Both the position numbers and the translations under genes were made by a program. The notes beneath the pieces are model-generated. The model worked only from the letters and a program-made list of their open reading frames with translations, did not search any database and was not told the origin of the DNA. Of a DNA stretch of 45,489 bases, positions 8,114 to 16,806 are shown piece by piece. Origin of the DNA: Candidatus Termititenax aidoneus (GTDB lineage Bacteria; Margulisbacteria; Termititenacia; Termititenacales; Termititenacaceae); contig BGZN01000008.1 of the NCBI GenBank assembly GCA_003864455.1, forward strand, positions 1 to 45,489. Reading direction: 5' to 3'. Position 1 is the first letter of the stretch; every line of letters begins with the position of its first letter.

Positions 8114-8944
8114 ATGGGCGTAAGAAGAATAAAACCGATTTGCAATGCCAGCAGAAATACTATTCTGTATGATTTTGCGGAGATCACGACGGACAAGCCG
8201 GAAAAAAGCCTGCTGACCGTTGCTCGCAAAACTTCCGGCCGCAACAATCAGGGCAAAATCACCTGCCGGCACAAAGGCGGCGGTCATAAAAACTTTTTCC
8301 GCAAAATTGATTTCAAGCGCGAAAAAGACCAGATTCCGGCCAAAGTTGTTTCTATAGAATATGATCCCAACCGTACCGCGCGTATCGCGCTTTTGAGTTA
8401 TGCCGACGGCGAAAAAAGATATATCCTGGCGCCGCGCGGCTTAAAAGTAAATGACACTGTGCAGTCCGGCGCGGACGCCGATATTCACCCTGGCAACGCT
8501 TTGCCGCTGGGTGCGATACCGGTAGGCACTGTCGTCCACAATGTGGAGTTGACCGCCGGCAAAGGCGCGCAGTTGGCGCGTTCGGCTGGAGTTTCAATCC
8601 AGCTGATGGCCAAAGAAGGCGATTACGCCGTGCTGCGTCTGCCGTCTTCCGAGCTGCGTTTGGTGCGCCAGGAATGCCGCGCGACTATCGGTGTGGTGTC
8701 CAATGAAGATCATTTCAATATCAAACTGGGCAAGGCCGGCCGTGCGCGCTGGAAAGGCCTGCGTCCGGAAGTCCGCGGTTCGGTGATGAATCCGGTGGAT
8801 CATCCGCACGGCGGCGGTGAAGGCCGCGCTCCGGTCGGCCACCCGGGACCGATGACCCCGTGGGGCAAACCGGCTCTGGGTAAAAAGACCCGCAAGCTGA
8901 AAAAACTTTCGACGAAATTGATTATTCGCCGGAAAAATAAATAA
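8114..8944 (+). CDS. rplB: 50S ribosomal protein L2
   Basis: This 276-residue protein supports peptidyl transfer and subunit association. [18 protein letters not shown] lies near the N-terminus, and [14 protein letters not shown], containing the conserved active-site histidine, lies near the C-terminus. The tail is very basic ([20 protein letters not shown]). GGGAG precedes the start. Confidence 0.98.
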   Translation: MGVRRIKPICNASRNTILYDFAEITTDKPEKSLLTVARKTSGRNNQGKITCRHKGGGHKNFFRKIDFKREKDQIPAKVVSIEYDPNRTARIALLSYADGEKRYILAPRGLKVNDTVQSGADADIHPGNALPLGAIPVGTVVHNVELTAGKGAQLARSAGVSIQLMAKEGDYAVLRLPSSELRLVRQECRATIGVVSNEDHFNIKLGKAGRARWKGLRPEVRGSVMNPVDHPHGGGEGRAPVGHPGPMTPWGKPALGKKTRKLKKLSTKLIIRRKNK

Positions 8945-8953
8945 GGAGAAGAA

Positions 8954-9244
8954 ATGTCTAGATCGTCAAAAAAAGGCCCGTTTTGCGACGAACCTCTGCT
9001 GAAAAAAGTGCAGAAAATGAACGAAGCCGGCGAGAAAAAATTAATCAAAACTTGGTCGCGCCGCTCGGCGATTTTTCCGGATTTTGTCGGGCATACAATT
9101 GCGGTGCACAACGGCAACAAGCATATCCCGATTTATATTACAGAAAATATGGTCGGGCACAAGCTGGGCGAGTTTGCGCACACGCGCACTTTTAGAGCGC
9201 ACGGCGGCACGCAAAAGAAAGAAGAGGGAGCGCGTAATGGCTGA
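8954..9244 (+). CDS. rpsS: 30S ribosomal protein S19
   Basis: This 96-residue protein of the 30S head has [18 protein letters not shown], the [22 protein letters not shown] motif and [24 protein letters not shown] lies 8 nt upstream. Its 3' end overlaps the rplV start by 8 nt. Confidence 0.98.
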   Translation: MSRSSKKGPFCDEPLLKKVQKMNEAGEKKLIKTWSRRSAIFPDFVGHTIAVHNGNKHIPIYITENMVGHKLGEFAHTRTFRAHGGTQKKEEGARNG

Positions 9245-9584
9245 GAAGTTGGTCAAAGCTGAAGCCAAAATGGTGCGCATTTCGCCGCGCAAAGCAGACC
9301 GGATTTTGAAATTGATCCGCGGCAAAAATGCTGCAGCCGGTTTGACGATGCTGCAGTTTTTGCCGCACTCGGCTGCGCGCTATATTGAAAAAGTTTTGAA
9401 ATCGGCGATTGCCAACGCGGAGCATAATAACAAACTGGCCAAAGACAATTTGGTGATCGCGCAGGCGGTGGCCAATAGCGGCACGCTGCTCAAACGCTGG
9501 CGCGCCGGCGGCAAAGGCCGTGCGCAGCGCATAAAAAAATATACGTCGCATATCAGGATAGCCGTGCAGGAAGGGAGCAGATAA
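9237..9584 (+). CDS. rplV: 50S ribosomal protein L22
   Basis: This 115-residue protein starts at ATG 9237 ([20 protein letters not shown]), inside the end of rpsS, with GAGGGAG upstream. A longer frame open from 9084 lies inside rpsS and is not used. The exit-tunnel hairpin region is present as [20 protein letters not shown]. The stop overlaps the rpsC start. Confidence 0.96.
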   Translation: MAEKLVKAEAKMVRISPRKADRILKLIRGKNAAAGLTMLQFLPHSAARYIEKVLKSAIANAEHNNKLAKDNLVIAQAVANSGTLLKRWRAGGKGRAQRIKKYTSHIRIAVQEGSR

Positions 9585-10285
9585 TGGGACACAAATCTGA
9601 TCCGCGGTCGTTGAGGCTGGGCATCAATAAAGAATGGGATCGTGTTTGGTACGCGTCCAAAAAAGATTTTTCCAGATGTTTTTTGGAAGACCAAAAAATC
9701 GAGGATTTTGTCCTGGCCAAATTGAGCAAGGCCAGCGTTTCGCGCGTGCTGATCAAGCGCAAAGTCAATCAAATCACGGTGGACATTTTTGCGGCGCGTC
9801 CGGGCATGATCATCGGCAAGGGCGGCGCGGATGCGGAGATTTTCAAGCAGCGTCTGCAAAAACTGACCGGCAAAAATGTGCAGCTCAATATCAACGAGTC
9901 GCCCAATGTGAACACTTGCGCGATTTTGCTGGCCGAAAATGTGGCGTCGCAGTTGGAGCGCCGCATTGCTTTTCGCCGCGCGATGAAGCAAATCATCACC
10001 AAAGCGCTGAAATCCGGCGCGCAAGGCATCAAAGTGATGGTGTCCGGACGCTTGGGCGGCGCGGAAATCGCGCGCACGGAGTGGTACAGAGAAGGCCGCG
10101 TGCCGCTGCACACTTTCCGCGCGGACGTGGACTATGCCGTGACTGAAGCGCAGACCACTTACGGCAAGATCGGCGTAAAAGTCTGGGTGTACAAAGGCGA
10201 TATTTTGGATAAAAAAGACGTAAAACTGGATTTGAAACCCTCGGCTGTGGAGATAGAGGAGGAAAAAGAAAATGTTAATGCCTAA
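9584..10285 (+). CDS. rpsC: 30S ribosomal protein S3
   Basis: This 233-residue protein carries the KH domain GMIIGKGGADAEIFKQRLQ near residue 75 and the C-terminal SGRLGGAEIARTEWYREG and TTYGKIGVKVWVYKGD motifs. S3 lines the mRNA entry channel. The first base of its ATG is the last base of the rplV stop. An acidic tail (EIEEEKENVNA) ends it. Confidence 0.98.
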   Translation: MGHKSDPRSLRLGINKEWDRVWYASKKDFSRCFLEDQKIEDFVLAKLSKASVSRVLIKRKVNQITVDIFAARPGMIIGKGGADAEIFKQRLQKLTGKNVQLNINESPNVNTCAILLAENVASQLERRIAFRRAMKQIITKALKSGAQGIKVMVSGRLGGAEIARTEWYREGRVPLHTFRADVDYAVTEAQTTYGKIGVKVWVYKGDILDKKDVKLDLKPSAVEIEEEKENVNA

Positions 10286-10679
10286 ACGCACGAAGTACCG
10301 CAAACAGCAGCGCGGTAAAAATCGCGGCGTGGCTTCGCGCGGCACAAAAGTGTCGTTTGGCGAATACGGCTTAATGGCTTTGGATAATTGTGCTTTGACC
10401 AGCCGGCAAATCGAAGCGGCGCGCAAAGCAATCACGCATCATGTGCTCAAAGGCGGCAAGATTTGGATTCGTGTGTTTCCCGATCATGTGGTTACACAGC
10501 GTCCGGCCGATTCGCGCATGGGCAAAGGCAAAGGCGCGCCGGTACTTTGGGTGGCCAAAGTGCGCGCCGGCAAAGTGTTGTTTGAATTAAGCGGTTTGGC
10601 TGGCGCGGCGGCGCAAAAAGCGCTCCTGTCCGCCGGACACAAACTGCCCTGCCACGTAAAATTTGTGGCGGCCGAGTAA
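10272..10679 (+). CDS. rplP: 50S ribosomal protein L16
   Basis: This 135-residue protein begins MLMPKRTKYRKQQRGKNRG, the standard L16 N-terminus, and has the GGKIWIRVFPDHVVTQRPAD and RMGKGKGAPVLWVAKV segments near the A-site tRNA elbow. It overlaps rpsC by 14 nt, with the GAGGAGG ribosome binding site inside rpsC. Confidence 0.98.
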   Translation: MLMPKRTKYRKQQRGKNRGVASRGTKVSFGEYGLMALDNCALTSRQIEAARKAITHHVLKGGKIWIRVFPDHVVTQRPADSRMGKGKGAPVLWVAKVRAGKVLFELSGLAGAAAQKALLSAGHKLPCHVKFVAAE

Positions 10680-10693
10680 TTGAGGAGAAATAA

Positions 10694-11041
10694 ATGCTGA
10701 CCTGGGAAGAAATAAAAAAAATGGACAGAGCCGCGATTGAAAAAAAAGTCGGGGAGCTGAAAAAAGAGTATTTTGAGAAAAAGCAAAAATTGCTGCGCGG
10801 CGAGCAAAAAGACATTTCGGAATTTAAAAAGCTGAAAAAAACCGTGGCACGCCTGCTGACTTTTGCCGCGGCGCTGCCGCCGATGGAAATAAAAAAAATA
10901 GAGGCGACTGTCACGCAGACAGAGGAAAAAGGCAAAAAGTCAAAACCGGCGAAAGAGCCGAAACCGGAAACAAAAAAGACCGAGAAAAAAGCGGTGAAGA
11001 AAACCGAAAAGAAAATAGTGAAAAAGGAGAAACGTAAATAA
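10694..11041 (+). CDS. rpmC: 50S ribosomal protein L29 with a long basic tail
   Basis: The first ~65 residues are an ordinary helical-hairpin L29 (LTWEEIKKMDRAAIEKKVGE, then KKEYFEKKQKLLRGEQ and FKKLKKTVARLLTF). Residues ~75-115 form an extra low-complexity tail of Lys, Glu, Pro and Thr (KPAKEPKPETKKTEKKAVKK). L29 is usually 60-70 residues, so at 115 it is nearly doubled. L29 sits by the tunnel exit next to L23, so the tail could contact rRNA or nascent-chain factors; that is inference. Position between rplP and rpsQ confirms identity. Confidence 0.95.
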   Translation: MLTWEEIKKMDRAAIEKKVGELKKEYFEKKQKLLRGEQKDISEFKKLKKTVARLLTFAAALPPMEIKKIEATVTQTEEKGKKSKPAKEPKPETKKTEKKAVKKTEKKIVKKEKRK

Positions 11042-11343
11042 TGCGCGGAGTAAAGAAAACCCGTCAAGGGATTGTGGTTAGCAGTAAGATGAATAAAACC
11101 ATTGTCGTGCAGGTGGACGTGCAAAAAGCGCATCCGCAGTTCGGCAAAATTATCACAGTGAGCAATAAATTTCATGCTCACGACGAAAAAAATGCCGCCC
11201 AGCCGGGCGATGAGGTGCTGATCATGGAAACCCGCCGTTTGAGCAAAACCAAAACTTGGCGGCTGATGGAAATTGTGAAAAAGAGCGCTAAAGCGCTGGA
11301 AACCAAAGTGGAAAACAGTTTAGAAAATATTGACAAGATTTAA
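11041..11343 (+). CDS. rpsQ: 30S ribosomal protein S17
   Basis: This 100-residue OB-fold protein has GVKKTRQGIVVSSKMNKTIV, then HPQFGKIITVSNKFHAHDE and PGDEVLIMETRRLSKTKTWR. Its last ~15 residues (KVENSLENIDKI) extend past the usual end. The ATG shares one base with the rpmC stop. Confidence 0.97.
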   Translation: MRGVKKTRQGIVVSSKMNKTIVVQVDVQKAHPQFGKIITVSNKFHAHDEKNAAQPGDEVLIMETRRLSKTKTWRLMEIVKKSAKALETKVENSLENIDKI

Positions 11344-11363
11344 ATTAAGGAGCAGGAAATATA

Positions 11364-11735
11364 ATGTTGCAGCGTGAATCAAGAATGGTGGTAGCGGACA
11401 ACAGCGGCGCGCGTGAAGCGCTGATCATGCACATACCCGGCAATTCTTATCAAAAAGAAGTGTCGGTCGGCGCGGTCGTAACCGTGGTTGTCAAAAAAGC
11501 CTCGGTCGGTATGAGTGTTAAAAAAGCCGAAGTACAAAAAGCGGTGATTGTGCGCACCAAAAGGCCGCTGCGCCGTCCTGACGGCACGTATTTACGTTTT
11601 GACGACAACGCCTGCGTGATCATCGATCCAAAAACCAAAGAGCCGAAAGGCACGCGTATTTTTGGGCCGGTGGCGCGCGAGCTTAAAGACAAAGGCTACG
11701 CGAAAATTATTTCGCGCGCCTCGGAAGTGCTGTAG
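11364..11735 (+). CDS. rplN: 50S ribosomal protein L14
   Basis: This 123-residue protein has the family start [20 protein letters not shown], the central [20 protein letters not shown] and the end [25 protein letters not shown] precedes the ATG. L14 contacts 16S helices in an intersubunit bridge. Confidence 0.98.
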   Translation: MLQRESRMVVADNSGAREALIMHIPGNSYQKEVSVGAVVTVVVKKASVGMSVKKAEVQKAVIVRTKRPLRRPDGTYLRFDDNACVIIDPKTKEPKGTRIFGPVARELKDKGYAKIISRASEVL

Positions 11736-11744
11736 GAGAAAATA

Positions 11745-12059
11745 ATGGCAAGCAAGATAAAAAAAGGCGATTTGGTCAAAGTGCTGTCCGGCAAGGACAA
11801 AGGCAAGCAGGATAAAGTGCTGGAAGTTTTTCCGGACAAGGACAAATTGCTAGTGGACAATGTAAACAAAGTAAAAAGACACACCAAGCCGACGCAGGGT
11901 CATGCTGGCGGCATAATTGAAAAATTGCTGCCGCTGCCGGCGGCGCGCGTGCGAATTGTTTGTCCGGCCTGCAAAGCCGCAGTGCGCGTGGGTTTTAAAA
12001 CCGTCAAAGATAAAAAAGTCCGTTACTGCAAAAAATGCGCCGCGGTTATTGATAAATAA
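11745..12059 (+). CDS. rplX: 50S ribosomal protein L24
   Basis: This 104-residue protein has the KOW motif KKGDLVKVLSGKDKGKQDKV and the following VNKVKRHTKPTQGHAGGI. Four cysteines near the C-terminus (CPAC and CKKC) suggest the zinc-ribbon form of L24. It is 9 nt from rplN. Confidence 0.97.
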   Translation: MASKIKKGDLVKVLSGKDKGKQDKVLEVFPDKDKLLVDNVNKVKRHTKPTQGHAGGIIEKLLPLPAARVRIVCPACKAAVRVGFKTVKDKKVRYCKKCAAVIDK

Positions 12060-12070
12060 CAGGAGTAAAA

Positions 12071-12613
12071 ATGTTAGACCTGAAAGAATTATATAAAAAA
12101 GAAGTTGTGCCGGCGATGCTGAAGGAATTCAATTACGCTAATCCGATGATGGTGCCGAAAATCACCAAAGTCGTGGTCAACCGCGGCCTGGGCAAAATTG
12201 CCACTGAAAACGTAAAAAACGTCGATATTTTTGTGGACGAGTTGCAGCAAATCACCGGCCAAAAAGCTGTGGTCAATAAATCCAAAAAAGCAATTTCCAA
12301 TTTTAAACTGAAAGAAAATTTGGCGATTGGCTGCAAAGTGACGCTGCGCAAAAATAAAATGTACGACTTTTTGTCTAAACTCTTAAATCTGGCGCTGCCC
12401 AAAGTGCGCGATTTCCGCGGCGTGCCCAAAAATTCTTTTGACGGCCGCGGCAATTATTCGCTGGGCATTCAAGAACAGATTGTTTTTCCGGAAATCAAGT
12501 TTGAGCAGGTGCAAAAATTGACTGGCATGGACATCACGATTTGCACGACTGCCAAGACCAATAAAGAAGCGTATTTCCTTTTGGAAAAATTGGGAATGCC
12601 GTTTAGAAAATAA
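12071..12613 (+). CDS. rplE: 50S ribosomal protein L5
   Basis: This 180-residue 5S rRNA-binding protein has MLDLKELYKKEVVPAMLKEF, the PKITKVVVNRGLGK strand, TGQKAVVNKSKKAISNFKLK, and DFRGVPKNSFDGRGNYSLGI. Unlike the packed genes before it, it is followed by a 96 nt gap filled with palindromic repeats before rpsN. Confidence 0.98.
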   Translation: MLDLKELYKKEVVPAMLKEFNYANPMMVPKITKVVVNRGLGKIATENVKNVDIFVDELQQITGQKAVVNKSKKAISNFKLKENLAIGCKVTLRKNKMYDFLSKLLNLALPKVRDFRGVPKNSFDGRGNYSLGIQEQIVFPEIKFEQVQKLTGMDITICTTAKTNKEAYFLLEKLGMPFRK

Positions 12614-12687
12614 CACCTCGACTACGCTCGGTGTCCAGACGGTCATCGAACGGTCACTGAGCGGAGTCGAAGTGAGCCGAGATGACC
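12613..12687. repeat. Palindromic repeat pair inside the ribosomal operon
   Basis: The first unit is a hairpin, ACACC (12613-12617) with GGTGT (12630-12634), around TCGACTACGCTC. The second is a nested palindrome: GGTCATC (12641-12647) with GATGACC (12681-12687), enclosing TCACT/AGTGA around GAGCGGAGTCGA. The same two unit types recur between secY and adk in the opposite order. They look like REP-type interspersed elements. No T-run follows, so they are not terminators. Confidence 0.75.
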
Positions 12688-12709
12688 GATATAGAGAAAA
12701 AGGAGAATT

Positions 12710-12895
12710 ATGGCTAAAACGTCAATGAAGGAAAAAGCGAAAAGGAAGCCGAAATTTGCGGTGCGGCAGCACAACCGCTGCCAGATTTGCGGCCGGCCGC
12801 GCGGTTTCTTGCGTTTTTTTAATATTTGCCGCGTTTGTTTTCGCGAGTATGCGGCGCAGGGCAAAATCCCCGGCGTGCGTAAAACAAGCTGGTAA
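12710..12895 (+). CDS. rpsN: 30S ribosomal protein S14, zinc type
   Basis: This 61-residue zinc-binding form has CQIC and CRVC spaced as in type Z S14 ([19 protein letters not shown], then [10 protein letters not shown] and [11 protein letters not shown]). AAAGGAG precedes the ATG. The short Zn form is typical of many non-proteobacterial lineages. Confidence 0.98.
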   Translation: MAKTSMKEKAKRKPKFAVRQHNRCQICGRPRGFLRFFNICRVCFREYAAQGKIPGVRKTSW

Positions 12896-12904
12896 GGAGA
12901 AAGT

Positions 12905-13309
12905 ATGAGCACAACAGATTCTTTGGGCGACATGATTACAATAATCCGCAACGGCTCGTCCGTCGGATTTAAGCAGGTCGAACTGCCGTTTTCCAAACTG
13001 CGGCAGGCCGTGTTAAACGTGATGAAGCGCGAGGGCTTTATCAACGAGGTGGAGTCTTACCAAAAAGAAGACACGGCGCATTATTATTTGAAAGTAACTT
13101 TAAAATACGGTCCGGCCGGCGAAAAAGTTTTAAATCACATCGAGCGGATCAGCAAACCCGGCCGCCGCGTGTATTTGCCCAAAGATAAAATCCCGCGCGT
13201 GCGCAACGGTTACGGCGCGATAATTTTAACGACGCCGAAAGGTGTTTTGTCCGGCAAAGAAGCCCGTCTAAAAAAGACCGGCGGCGAAGCGATTTGCCGG
13301 ATGTGGTAG
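12905..13309 (+). CDS. rpsH: 30S ribosomal protein S8
   Basis: This 134-residue central-domain organiser has DSLGDMITIIRNGSSVG at the N-terminus, LRQAVLNVMKREGFI, and a slightly divergent C-terminus where STSKGVMT-type residues read ILTTPKGVLSGKEARLKKTG, followed by GGEAICRMW. It is complete; position between rpsN and rplF is standard. Confidence 0.97.
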   Translation: MSTTDSLGDMITIIRNGSSVGFKQVELPFSKLRQAVLNVMKREGFINEVESYQKEDTAHYYLKVTLKYGPAGEKVLNHIERISKPGRRVYLPKDKIPRVRNGYGAIILTTPKGVLSGKEARLKKTGGEAICRMW

Positions 13310-13319
13310 GAGGAGAGTC

Positions 13320-13865
13320 ATGGGTCGCGTAGGCAAAATGCCAGTAATTATTCCGCAGGGCGTGGACGTCAATATTCAGGACGCCGGCCTGTTGTACAAA
13401 GTTTCCGTCAAAGGCCCGAAAGGGACATTGAACGGTGATTTTCGCAAGAGCGTCAAGATCGAGAAAAAAGAAAACACGCTGGCTTTGATTATGACCAATG
13501 AGGAGAAGCAAACTTCCGCGCTGCACGGCACTTACCGCGTGCTGCTCAATAATATGGTGTTGGGCGTAACCAAAGGCTTTGCTAAAACTTTGACCTGGGA
13601 AGGCGTCGGTTACCGCATGCAGGCCAAAGGTAAAGGCTTGAATATTCAAATGGGCTATTCGCACGACGTGGAATTTCCAGAGACGCCGGGCATTGCTTTT
13701 AAAGTGGACAACAATGTTTTGACTATCGAGGGCGCGGACAAACAATTGGTCGGGCAGGTAGCCGCCAATATTCGCGCGATACGCGGACCGGAGCCGTACA
13801 AAGGCAAGGGCATACGTTATATAGACGAAGTGATTCAGCGCAAGGCCGGCAAAGCCGCGAAATAA
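13320..13865 (+). CDS. rplF: 50S ribosomal protein L6
   Basis: This 181-residue protein has two repeats of the L6 fold. Landmarks are SRVGKMPV-like VGKMPVIIPQGVDV, KGPKGTLNG, TWEGVGYRMQAKGKGLNIQM and the C-terminal RGPEPYKGKGIRYIDEVI. AGGAGAG precedes the ATG. Confidence 0.98.
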   Translation: MGRVGKMPVIIPQGVDVNIQDAGLLYKVSVKGPKGTLNGDFRKSVKIEKKENTLALIMTNEEKQTSALHGTYRVLLNNMVLGVTKGFAKTLTWEGVGYRMQAKGKGLNIQMGYSHDVEFPETPGIAFKVDNNVLTIEGADKQLVGQVAANIRAIRGPEPYKGKGIRYIDEVIQRKAGKAAK

Positions 13866-13925
13866 CGTCGCGCTTCGTGCTGGTTTAAGTTCGGGTAACG
13901 GAGAATTGAGAAAGGTGTATTATAT

Positions 13926-14249
13926 ATGGCAAGGTTAAACAAAATATCGGACAGAGCGAGAAAAGTCAAAGGTACGTCCGAACGGCCGCGTCTGGCGGTG
14001 CATAAATCGATACGCCACATCACGGCGCAAATCGTTGATGATGAAAAAGCCGTAACGCTGGCTTACGCTGTGTCCGGTAAAGAGGACAAAAATAATGTTG
14101 AAACTGCCAAGAAAATCGGCGCGGAGATTGCCCAAAAAGCGCAGGCTGCCGGGATTAAAAAAGTAAATTTTGACCGTCGGCGTTATTTGTATCACGGCAA
14201 AATCAAGGCTTTGGCTGACGCTGCGCGCGCCGGCGGATTGGAATTTTAG
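13926..14249 (+). CDS. rplR: 50S ribosomal protein L18
   Basis: This 107-residue 5S rRNA-binding protein is about ten residues shorter than many homologues at the N-terminus. The GTSERPRLAVHKSIRHITAQ strand and the C-terminal FDRRRYLYHGKIKALADAAR are typical. AAAGGTG at 13911-13917 supports the start. A 60 nt gap without notable content separates it from rplF. Confidence 0.97.
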   Translation: MARLNKISDRARKVKGTSERPRLAVHKSIRHITAQIVDDEKAVTLAYAVSGKEDKNNVETAKKIGAEIAQKAQAAGIKKVNFDRRRYLYHGKIKALADAARAGGLEF

Positions 14250-14383
14250 TCGAGATTAACAAGGCCACGTGTGGCCGACGTTAAGCGAGACCCACAAGCA
14301 GACGGAGTCTGCGCCGTGCGAGGTAGTGAAAATAGAATGTATAATTGTGAAACTAGGTTAATAATTTAAAAGGGAGTTAGTTA
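14250..14383 (+). promoter_or_regulatory. rplR-rpsE gap with palindromes and a possible internal promoter
   Basis: This 134 nt gap holds a palindrome GGCCACGTGTGGCC (14263-14276), a 6 bp hairpin GCAGAC-GGA-GTCTGC (14298-14312) and a perfect -10 TATAAT (14340-14345), but no convincing -35. Such a gap is unusual between these genes. An internal promoter for rpsE-rplO-secY is possible. Confidence 0.35.
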
Positions 14384-14986
14384 ATGTCAGAACGAGATTT
14401 TAACGCGAAAGCGACGGATCAGCAGGAAAGAGTTATTTCCATTGACCGCGTGACCAAAGTGGTCAAAGGCGGCAAAAATATGCGTTTCCGCGCCGCAGTG
14501 GTGGTCGGCGATCTAAAAGGCAGTGTCGGTTTTGGCGTGAGCAAATCGATCGAAGTGCCCAAAGCGATACGCAAAGCTATCGAAGCCGCGAAAAAATCAC
14601 AGATCACAGTCAAGTTTTTTGGCACGACTATACCGCATGAGATCGAGGGCAAATACGAAGCCTCGCGTGTCATTCTCAAGCCAGCGCGCAAAGGTACGGG
14701 CGTGATCGCCGGCGGCGCGGTGCGTTCGGTGCTGGAATTAGCCGGCATCAAGGACGTGGTGGCCAAATCCAAAGGCTCTTCTTCGCCGGTCAATGCGGCG
14801 CGCGCGACGATTTACGCTTTGAGCGGACTAATGGATCAAAAAGCTATCGAGGATCTGCGCGGCGTGAAATTGTCGACCTACAATACCAGCGAGCGTATGA
14901 TTTTCAGCGGCGATAAAACTTACAGCATCAATATTGCCGCTGCTGAGGCGGACGCGCCCAAGGGAGAAACAAATGTTGAAGCTTAA
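14384..14986 (+). CDS. rpsE: 30S ribosomal protein S5
   Basis: This 200-residue protein has the dsRNA-binding-like N-domain ([20 protein letters not shown]), [19 protein letters not shown], and the C-domain [19 protein letters not shown] and [17 protein letters not shown] 35-residue C-terminal extension with an acidic end ([16 protein letters not shown]) is longer than usual. It is followed by rplO, without rpmD (L30). Confidence 0.98.
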   Translation: MSERDFNAKATDQQERVISIDRVTKVVKGGKNMRFRAAVVVGDLKGSVGFGVSKSIEVPKAIRKAIEAAKKSQITVKFFGTTIPHEIEGKYEASRVILKPARKGTGVIAGGAVRSVLELAGIKDVVAKSKGSSSPVNAARATIYALSGLMDQKAIEDLRGVKLSTYNTSERMIFSGDKTYSINIAAAEADAPKGETNVEA

Positions 14987-15434
14987 TCAATTGAGTCCGG
15001 ATAGAGGCGCGAGGAGAAAGACCAAACGTCTGGGACGCGGTCATGCTTCGGGCGTCGGCCAGCAGGCCGGCCGCGGCCACAAAGGACAGGGTTCGCGCGC
15101 GGGCGGCGGCGTTTACACCGGACACGAAGGCGGACAGAAGCCTCTGTACAAACGCACACCCAAATTGCGCGGTTTTCGTCCGCACAATAAATTAGCCTAC
15201 GGCATCGTCAATGTTGCGAGTTTGGCTTTTGGCGAAAAAGACGGCGTGGTCAATCTGGCCGCTTTGATCGAGGCCGGCGTGGTGAAAAAGAATTTTACTT
15301 TGCTGAAAGTTTTGGGCAATGGCGAATTGAAAAACGCCTTGACTGTGCAGGCGCACGCTTTTTCCGCTTCGGCCAAAGAGAAAATCTTGAACGCCGGCGG
15401 CAAGGCGGAAGTGCTGGCTGTTGCAGCGAAGTAA
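14973..15434 (+). CDS. rplO: 50S ribosomal protein L15
   Basis: This 153-residue protein starts at ATG 14973 ([20 protein letters not shown]), within the end of rpsE, with AAGGGAG in the rpsE coding sequence; the family start supports this over an upstream in-frame codon. The [19 protein letters not shown] and [20 protein letters not shown] tracts are typical. Confidence 0.97.
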   Translation: MLKLNQLSPDRGARRKTKRLGRGHASGVGQQAGRGHKGQGSRAGGGVYTGHEGGQKPLYKRTPKLRGFRPHNKLAYGIVNVASLAFGEKDGVVNLAALIEAGVVKKNFTLLKVLGNGELKNALTVQAHAFSASAKEKILNAGGKAEVLAVAAK

Positions 15435-15435
15435 A

Positions 15436-16725
15436 ATGCTCGCCAACCTCAAATATATTTTTAAACTTCCCGATTTGCGAAAAAGACTATTTTTCACTCT
15501 GGCAATGATTGCCGTGTCGCGTATCGGCGCGTTTATCGCGCTGCCCGGCATTGACACTTCCGCGTTAAAAGCCCTGTCCGCCGCTGGTGCGACCGGCAAT
15601 TCTTCACTTTTGGGTTTCGTCGATTTGTTTTCCGGCGGCGCGCTGACCAATTTCTCGATTTTTTCGATGGGCATTATTCCGTACATCAATGCCTCGATCA
15701 TCATTCAACTGCTGACTATTATCATGCCGTCGCTCAAAGAGCTGGCGCAGGAAGGCGAGGGCGGCCGCAAACAAATTTCGCAGTACACGCGTTATCTGGC
15801 GCTGGGCTTGGGTTTTTTTCAGGGGCTGACTGTGGCGATCAGTTTTTTGAACACCAATCTGATTTCTATTAACACCGGTTATCTGTCCTATTGGTGGTTT
15901 GTGCTCACTTCGGCGCTGACCATGATGGGCGGCACGGCGTTCCTGATGTGGATTTCCGAGCTGGTTACCACCAACGGCATCGGCAATGGCGCGTCGCTGC
16001 TAATTTTCACCGGTATTATTTCGCGTATGCCTTCTTATATTTCGCGCACTATGAAAGTTTTGCTCGAGCCGTCGGATTATGTTGGACTGTTTTTTCTGCT
16101 GGCGGTGCTGGTGCTGGTTGTGATCGGAATTGTGATCGTGCAGGACGCGCAGCGCAAGATACCTGTGCAGTACGCCAAAAAAATTGTCGGCAACAAAATG
16201 TATGGCGGTCAGGCGACGTATATTCCGCTAAAGATCAATCAAGGCGGCGTGCTGCCGGTAATTTTTGCTTCATCGATGCTGATGTTTCCGGCGATGCTGG
16301 CGCAGCTGCTGCCGTTCTTGGCAGGACTGGCTGCCGCGCTGCGTCCGGACGGAGTGTGGTACATGCTGCTTTTTGCCGTGCTGATTTTCTTTTTCACTTA
16401 TTTTTACACGGCGGTTACTTTCAATCCGCGCGAGCTGGCGGACAATATTCAAAAATACGGCGGATTTATTCTGGGGGGCGTGCGCCCGGGACAGCCGACA
16501 GTGCAGTATCTGGACAGCATTATTTCGCGATTGACTTTTGTCGGCGCGACGTTTTTGGCGCTGATTACAATTCTGCCGATAGTGGCCGCCAATATCACCA
16601 CGATTGACACGTTCATTGGTTTGGGCGGCACGGCTTTGCTCATCATGGTCGGCGTGACTCTAGACCTCATGCGTCAGATCGATATGACGGTCGTCAATAG
16701 CAAATATGAGGGGTTGATCAGATAA
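15436..16725 (+). CDS. secY: Protein translocase subunit SecY
   Basis: This 429-residue integral membrane channel of the Sec translocon has about ten transmembrane segments. Family marks include RKRLFFTLAMIAVSRIGAFI in TM1, the GALTNFSIFSMGIIPYINAS plug/TM2 region, ISQYTRYLALGLGF, RKIPVQYAKK and the late FNPRELADNIQKYGGFILG loop. ATG 15436 is one base after the rplO stop and is preferred over an in-frame TTG at 15421 inside rplO. There is no separate strong ribosome binding site, so translational coupling is likely. Confidence 0.98.
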   Translation: MLANLKYIFKLPDLRKRLFFTLAMIAVSRIGAFIALPGIDTSALKALSAAGATGNSSLLGFVDLFSGGALTNFSIFSMGIIPYINASIIIQLLTIIMPSLKELAQEGEGGRKQISQYTRYLALGLGFFQGLTVAISFLNTNLISINTGYLSYWWFVLTSALTMMGGTAFLMWISELVTTNGIGNGASLLIFTGIISRMPSYISRTMKVLLEPSDYVGLFFLLAVLVLVVIGIVIVQDAQRKIPVQYAKKIVGNKMYGGQATYIPLKINQGGVLPVIFASSMLMFPAMLAQLLPFLAGLAAALRPDGVWYMLLFAVLIFFFTYFYTAVTFNPRELADNIQKYGGFILGGVRPGQPTVQYLDSIISRLTFVGATFLALITILPIVAANITTIDTFIGLGGTALLIMVGVTLDLMRQIDMTVVNSKYEGLIR

Positions 16726-16731
16726 AATAGC

Positions 16732-16792
16732 GGTCATCGAGCATAGTCGAGATAGATGACCGTCATGGACACTTCGACTTCGCTCAGTGTCC
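16732..16792. repeat. Palindromic repeat pair between secY and adk
   Basis: GGTCATC (16732-16738) pairs with GATGACC (16755-16761), and GGACACT (16767-16773) pairs with AGTGTCC (16786-16792) around TCGACTTCGCTC. These are the same two unit families as in the rplE-rpsN gap, arranged in the opposite order. Confidence 0.75.
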
Positions 16793-16806
16793 GTAAGGAG
16801 TATTTT

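Noticed and set aside
9380-10435. 351-codon minus-strand frame opposite rplV-rpsC-rplP
   Set aside because: It spans three certain ribosomal protein genes, and its product has no recognisable domain.
12613-12687. Intrinsic terminators within the ribosomal operon
   Set aside because: The stems are not followed by a T-run and recur as interspersed palindromes.
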